Assembly (NCBI GenBank): GCA_003254885.1
Contig: QANT01000959.1
Location: 1-21,269 of the forward strand
Length of the DNA: 21,269 nt
Direction: 5' to 3'
Source: Purshia tridentata
Taxonomy: Eukaryota > Streptophyta > Magnoliopsida > Rosales > Rosaceae
Shown here: in pieces, positions 18,422 through 21,269 of the stretch
How the letters are laid out: each line of letters begins with the position of its first letter
Position numbering within the stretch: the stretch's first letter is position 1
Notes under the pieces: model-generated
Database searches by the model: none
Seen by the model: only the letters and a program-made list of their open reading frames with translations
Told to the model about the DNA's origin: nothing
Made by a program: the position numbers and the translations under genes

Positions 18422-18840
18422 ACTCACTCAAGCACTGTATCCCAAGTTGGGCACCAAGAATTCCAAGAAAAAAGGATTAATTTATAACCAGAATATAATC
18501 AAGAAAATATTAAAACTACCATTCCTAATCTCCCACCCACCAAATCACCAGTAGTTGTACTAATTACAAGATTTCAGTAATATTTTCATGTTTGGTGTCC
18601 ATAAAATTCAAAACCAAAGAAAATAGAAAGTTGTTCTCCTGAAATTTTACCTGCAGACCGGAGAGAAGCCAATCCAACGGAAACTCGAGAGTGAAAGATC
18701 TGCAGTCAGGAAGGGATGACGAGTTTTGATAGAAATTTCTGATGGCCGATGAAAATGATGAGACGATAGACTGCGAGGGCTGAGAGAATGAGAGCCTTGA
18801 AAGGGGCGGTGGGCTGGTGGACGAGGTCTGAAGAAGTTTA
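18422..18840 (-). promoter_or_regulatory. BUBR1 5' UTR with a probable leader intron, and core promoter
   Basis: On the minus strand a CT-rich, leader-like segment (about 18830-18651) ends in CTGCAG/GTAAAA, a good donor at 18650. ATACAG/TG at 18436-18435, after a pyrimidine run (CCTTTTTTCTTGG), is a plausible acceptor. This would leave a 13-nt leader before the ATG and a 216-nt 5' UTR intron. A TATA-like AACATAAAAG lies near 18849-18840. The open frame 18647-18871 covers this leader and is not a gene. Transcript data are lacking, so the intron is inference. Confidence 0.45.
18673..18680 (+). promoter_or_regulatory. MSA-like (mitosis-specific activator) element TCCAACGG
   Basis: TCCAACGG matches the YCYAACGG core bound by three-repeat MYB (MYB3R) factors that drive G2/M genes in plants. 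It lies about 250 bases upstream of the BUBR1 ATG, in the probable first leader exon. A G2/M-regulated gene is expected to carry such elements. A single site can occur by chance. Confidence 0.4.
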
Positions 18841-18950
18841 CTTTTATGTTTTCTTTCAACTTTAAATTCAAATTACTACTCTCCCGCTCCTAGGACGTGG
18901 TCTCACTCTGACGGACTTTTATTTGGTAAGAGTATTTTAAGTCGGAAATG

Positions 18951-19113
18951 TTAACAGGCCTCGTTTGGAGGACAGCATAGTACTGAACAGAACATGATTG
19001 TATCCATAGCATAGCGTAGGATTATGGCCAATTATGTCACATATTTGGTGTAACTGGATTGGACCAAACATATTACCACAATTAAACAATGTAACCCCAA
19101 ATTTATTTTCAAA
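18951..19113. mobile_element. Possible truncated MITE next to the Mutator-like element
   Basis: TTAACAGGCCTCGTTTGGAG at 18951-18970 resembles the GGCCTxGTTTGG end of many plant MITEs and of elements with TTA target sites. Only a weak partner (GACCAAACA, 19062-19070) is seen on the right, so the element may be truncated or this may be chance. Confidence 0.25.
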
Positions 19114-19122
19114 TCCATACTA
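19114..19122. repeat. Target-site duplication, left copy (TCCATACTA)
   Basis: Nine bases directly before the left terminal inverted repeat, identical to 20416-20424. The length is typical of Mutator-like transposition (9-11 bp). Confidence 0.95.
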
Positions 19123-19371
19123 GGGAAAATTTTTCAAATTGGACACATACTTTGAGGGTTGTTGCATTTCAGGATACAAATTTTTTTTCGTATTAATATA
19201 GGACACATACTTACAATTTATGCTATTGTAGTCTTTTCTGTTACTTCCGTTAAGAAATCTGTCTAAAATGGACCACGTGCCACACACGTGATCTATTTTG
19301 TATTTAAAATAAAAAAGATTAAAATTCAAAGCAAAAAACAAGAAAAAAGAGAAGGCAAAAACAAAGAGGGG
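19123..19371 (+). repeat. MULE left terminal inverted repeat
   Basis: About 249 bp, nearly identical to the reverse complement of 20151-20415. Shared blocks are CAAATNGGACACATACTTTG, GGGTTGTTGCATTTCAG, CGTATTAATATAGGACAC, AATGGACCACGTGCCACAC and GATTAAAATTCAAAGC. It has a G/C difference at the first base. Confidence 0.95.
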
Positions 19372-19929
19372 GTGTGATCTGCACCTCCTCCGCACCCAAC
19401 TCTTCCCTACCTCCAGCCCAACTCACCTCGCCGACATACCCTGGGCGGCAACCTACCTACTGGCAGTCGGCGCAAGCCCACCATCCCCCTTCTCTCTCTC
19501 TCTCCATCTTTCCTTTTATTCTTCTATTGCAATGTTTGCTGGGCTTAACTATTCTATTTGCTTGTGTTGGGTTACAAATAGAGTGAGACTTGGTGTTCAA
19601 ATTTCAGAAGCACTTGGTCTTTGTGCATTTGTCAATGGATATATTTGTGCATTTGTGCATTTGTGCGCTTGTTTTGTTATGTGATTTTGTGCAAAAGGGG
19701 AAGATGGGTTTTTTTTTTTGGATTGGCTACGGCTCCAGCACATGTGGAAGAGGAGGTGCAGATCGCACCCCTCAGCCTACTCGCCAGCACTCCAGCTCGC
19801 CCATTGTTGAAAATCGATGGAGGTTAGGGATTTGGTTGAAAATAGTTGGGTTTGGGGGGCTTAGGAATATGTTTTTTTGTTGTTGGATTTGATCTGGGAA
19901 ATCTATGGAGGTTGGTTGGGTAGGGTGGG

Positions 19930-20060
19930 AAGGGCAGTGTGATAGAGAGGGAGAAGGAGACAGAGACAGAAAGGGGGAAAGAGAAAGAGAAAGAAGGGAG
20001 GGGAGGGTAGGATTCGCACCAACAAACAGGGCCGCCATTGCCAGGGAAAGGTAGGGAGGG
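19930..20060 (+). repeat. Purine-rich tract within the MULE
   Basis: Over most of this stretch the plus strand is almost only G and A (GAGAGGGAGAAGGAGACAGA, GGGGAAAGAGAAAGAG). Low-complexity open frames on the minus strand, rich in Ser, Pro and Leu, result from it and are not genes. Confidence 0.8.
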
Positions 20061-20150
20061 CGGTGCGAGAGGGAGAGATGGGTGAAATATGCAGTGCCAA
20101 CATGTCCGGCTGCAACTAGAGGTAGGGAGGGGTGCGATCTGCACCTCCTC

Positions 20151-20415
20151 TTTGTTTTTTCCTTCCTTTTTTTCTTATTTTTTGCTTTGAATTTTAATCT
20201 TTTTTATTTTAAATATTAAATTTAATTTTTTTTAAATACAAAATAGATCACATGTGTGGCACGTGGTCCATTTTAGACGGACTTCTTGACAGAAGTAACA
20301 GAAAGCACTACAATGGCACAAACTATAAGTATGTGTCCTATATTAATACGAAAAAAATTTGTATTCTGAAATGCAACAACCCTCAAAGTATGTGTCCTAT
20401 TTGAAAAATTTTCCG
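20151..20415 (-). repeat. MULE right terminal inverted repeat
   Basis: The partner of 19123-19371. It is about 16 bp longer because of an extra AT-rich stretch (AATATTAAATTTAATT near 20210-20225). It contains the palindromic-looking CACATGTGTGGCACGTGG, which holds a G-box-like CACGTG core on both arms. Confidence 0.95.
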
Positions 20416-20424
20416 TCCATACTA
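20416..20424. repeat. Target-site duplication, right copy (TCCATACTA)
   Basis: Exact copy of 19114-19122, following the right MULE end. Confidence 0.95.
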
Positions 20425-20779
20425 TAATCTATGCAAACCCACAGTCAAAACCAAAAATTTAAACAAATATCTCCAACTCATTACGTACATCAATCTCAAA
20501 TAACAAACCCAACATAGTCTCATCTAAAACCAATAAATACAGCAGCTAAAAAAACAAAGCAAACTGTAGAGAGAGAAACAAAGATCAGGGCCAAAAATAC
20601 TTGGTGAAGAGAAACAAAGCAAACTATAGACATAGCAAGAGGCAAGCTGAAGAATAACTCTAGCTAAGGCACATGAAGCGGAGGCATGGAGAAGTGGGAT
20701 GGGCTAAAATTAAAGGCTATAAACCTAGCATCTATGATTAGGTAGAGTTTGGTGCAAATTTTTTTAGGGATCTAAGATC
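20425..20779. other. Gene-free flank between MULE and PR-10 remnant
   Basis: No coding signal. AAACAAAGCAAACTGTAGA (about 20551) and AAACAAAGCAAACTATAGA (about 20611) form a short direct repeat about 60 bp apart. Possibly it includes the intron or downstream decayed part of the PR-10 copy, but I cannot read it. Confidence 0.4.
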
Positions 20780-20986
20780 CCCAAAGGTTATGATCTGCTT
20801 AATGCTTTTTGAGCCTCCATTGCCTTGAACAAATTCAACGTTCTTGATGACTTGACACATGAGTTTTGAAATGATATTGTCAAAGTCAAGAATCAAGACC
20901 TTATTAGCCTAAAAAAAAAAAGATCTTTGAAAATCTTCACTAGATCCACCGAACATGAACTCATAAATGAAAGTAATAACACACAT
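20780..20986 (-). pseudogene. PR-10 / Bet v 1-like pseudogene, exon 1 only
   Basis: From ATG at 20986 the minus strand reads MCVITFIYEF, matching the MGVxTFxxE start of PR-10 proteins. After a frameshift it reads SVDLVKIFKD (family SPVxPxRLFKA), then a T-run insertion, then VLILDFDNIISKLMCQVIKN and VEFVQGNGGSKSIKQIITFG. The last block is the Bet v 1 glycine-rich loop region (GxGGxGTIKxIxF). The protein family binds small hydrophobic ligands in the cytosol and is stress-induced. The reading stops near residue 62, where PR-10 genes have their single intron; no exon 2 is seen. A frameshift, an insertion in place of a few codons and the absent second half make it non-functional. Confidence 0.75.
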
Positions 20987-20999
20987 TCTAATTTGTAGT

Positions 21000-21112
21000 A
21001 ATTAAATAGTATAAAAGATATCTTTTTTTTTATTTATTAATTGCATATTATTATAATTTATATGGGTTGCATAACAACTAATATTTGAGTTTGAGTTAGG
21101 TATATATACTAG
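21000..21112. other. AT-rich low-complexity spacer
   Basis: TTTTTTTTTATTTATTAATTGC, TATTATTATAATTTATATGG and similar runs. No feature is supported. Confidence 0.4.
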
Positions 21113-21240
21113 AGGGCATCCACAAATTTCCGACAAAGTGTGGACATGATGACGACATGAGCACATGAACCCGACTATAACAAATTAGATATGGTTGCAG
21201 CACATCTCGACACCATGTCGGCTCTATGTCGATGCCCTCA
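21113..21240. mobile_element. Possible small MITE / inverted-repeat element
   Basis: The left end reads GAGGGCATCCACAAATTTCC and the right end, on the minus strand, GAGGGCATCGACATAGAGCC, continuing CGACA(A/T)(A/G)GTGT on both sides. This is an imperfect ~40-bp terminal inverted repeat around a ~130-bp unit. No flanking duplication is clear, so superfamily and exact limits are not known. Confidence 0.4.
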
Positions 21241-21269
21241 CCTAAGAAAATTTAATTTTTTTTTTTTTA

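Larger units (their letters stand above)
19123..20415. mobile_element. Non-autonomous Mutator-like element (MULE), 1293 bp
   Basis: The ends are GGGAAAATTTTTCAAAT on the left and, on the minus strand, CGGAAAATTTTTCAAAT on the right, flanked by a perfect 9-bp duplication. Long terminal inverted repeats (about 250 and 265 bp) and the duplication length point to the Mutator superfamily. There is no transposase: the interior (19372-20150) has no DDE or zinc-finger domain in any frame, so it needs a transposase in trans. The interior has CT-rich and GC-richer stretches and a purine-rich run. It could be Pack-MULE cargo, but I cannot identify a captured gene. Open frames at 19374-19586, 19590-19892, 19772-20038 and 19824-20144 are low complexity. 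Confidence 0.9.

Noticed and set aside
18422..18427. A BUBR1 start two codons upstream, giving a protein beginning MSMEDGG
   Set aside because: The codon at 18427 is GTG, not ATG. An in-frame TGA directly precedes it. The ATG at 18421 has a good context.
17816..18554. Plus-strand frames opposite BUBR1 exons (17816-18010, 18215-18487, 18258-18554)
   Set aside because: They are antisense shadows of BUBR1 exons 1-3 and introns.
19374..20144. Open frames of 68-106 codons in the MULE interior as captured genes
   Set aside because: They are Ser/Pro/Leu- or Phe/Cys-rich low complexity caused by CT- and GA-rich DNA, with no recognisable domain and no intron-like structure.
1..21269. CRISPR arrays, operons, rRNA or functional tRNA genes
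   Set aside because: No regularly spaced short repeats, no prokaryotic gene arrangement and no complete cloverleaf or rRNA core were found. The tandem repeats present have units of 29, 252 and ~430 bp in two copies each.

Overview
This window is eukaryotic nuclear DNA from a flowering plant, most likely a woody eudicot. The evidence is an 11-exon gene with GT/AG introns whose protein is a plant BUBR1/MAD3, nested Ty1/copia and Ty3/gypsy LTR-retrotransposon relics, a Mutator-like element with a 9-bp target-site duplication, and a fragment of a PR-10/Bet v 1 gene. I see no bacterial features (no operons, no CRISPR array). Only one intact protein-coding gene can be supported.

Layout. Positions 1-1121: the 3' part of a gypsy-type LTR carrying two ~430-bp tandem units. 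1122-3380: the 5' half of a decayed copia element on the minus strand (LTR, primer-binding site, gag, protease trace, integrase). 3400-4385: the 3' LTR and RNase H of a second minus-strand copia element. 4375-5860 and 8147-10400: two diverged copies of the same LTR-like sequence in opposite orientation. The right copy reaches a clear LTR start at 11409. Between them are AT-rich LTR-like DNA, a possible tRNA-derived SINE relic and a short LTR end with an initiator-Met primer-binding site. 11410-12257: copia reverse transcriptase, which reads as the missing middle of the second copia element. 12263-14090: a 1828-bp solo LTR with a perfect 5-bp target-site duplication, inserted in that same copia element, which resumes at 14096-14280. 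14281-15493: LTR-like and unassigned DNA plus the 3' flank of the gene. 15494-18421 (minus): BUBR1/BMF2, complete, 388 residues. 18422-18900: its 5' UTR and promoter. 19123-20415: a non-autonomous Mutator-like element. 20780-20986: a broken PR-10 exon 1. 21113-21240: a possible small MITE.

How it fits together. The functional content is the spindle-assembly-checkpoint gene. Everything on its 3' side is a nest of retroelements of different ages: old, stop-riddled copia hosts, LTR-type insertions inside them, and recent-looking tandem duplications (~97-98% identical by eye). A Mutator-like element lies a few hundred bases upstream of the gene's probable promoter. The strongest new observations are: intron 1 of BUBR1 is 96 nt, stop-free and in frame, so its retention would add 32 residues; one copia element is split over about 10 kb by later insertions; and the Mutator-like element has precise boundaries. 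I found no convincing undescribed multi-gene system.
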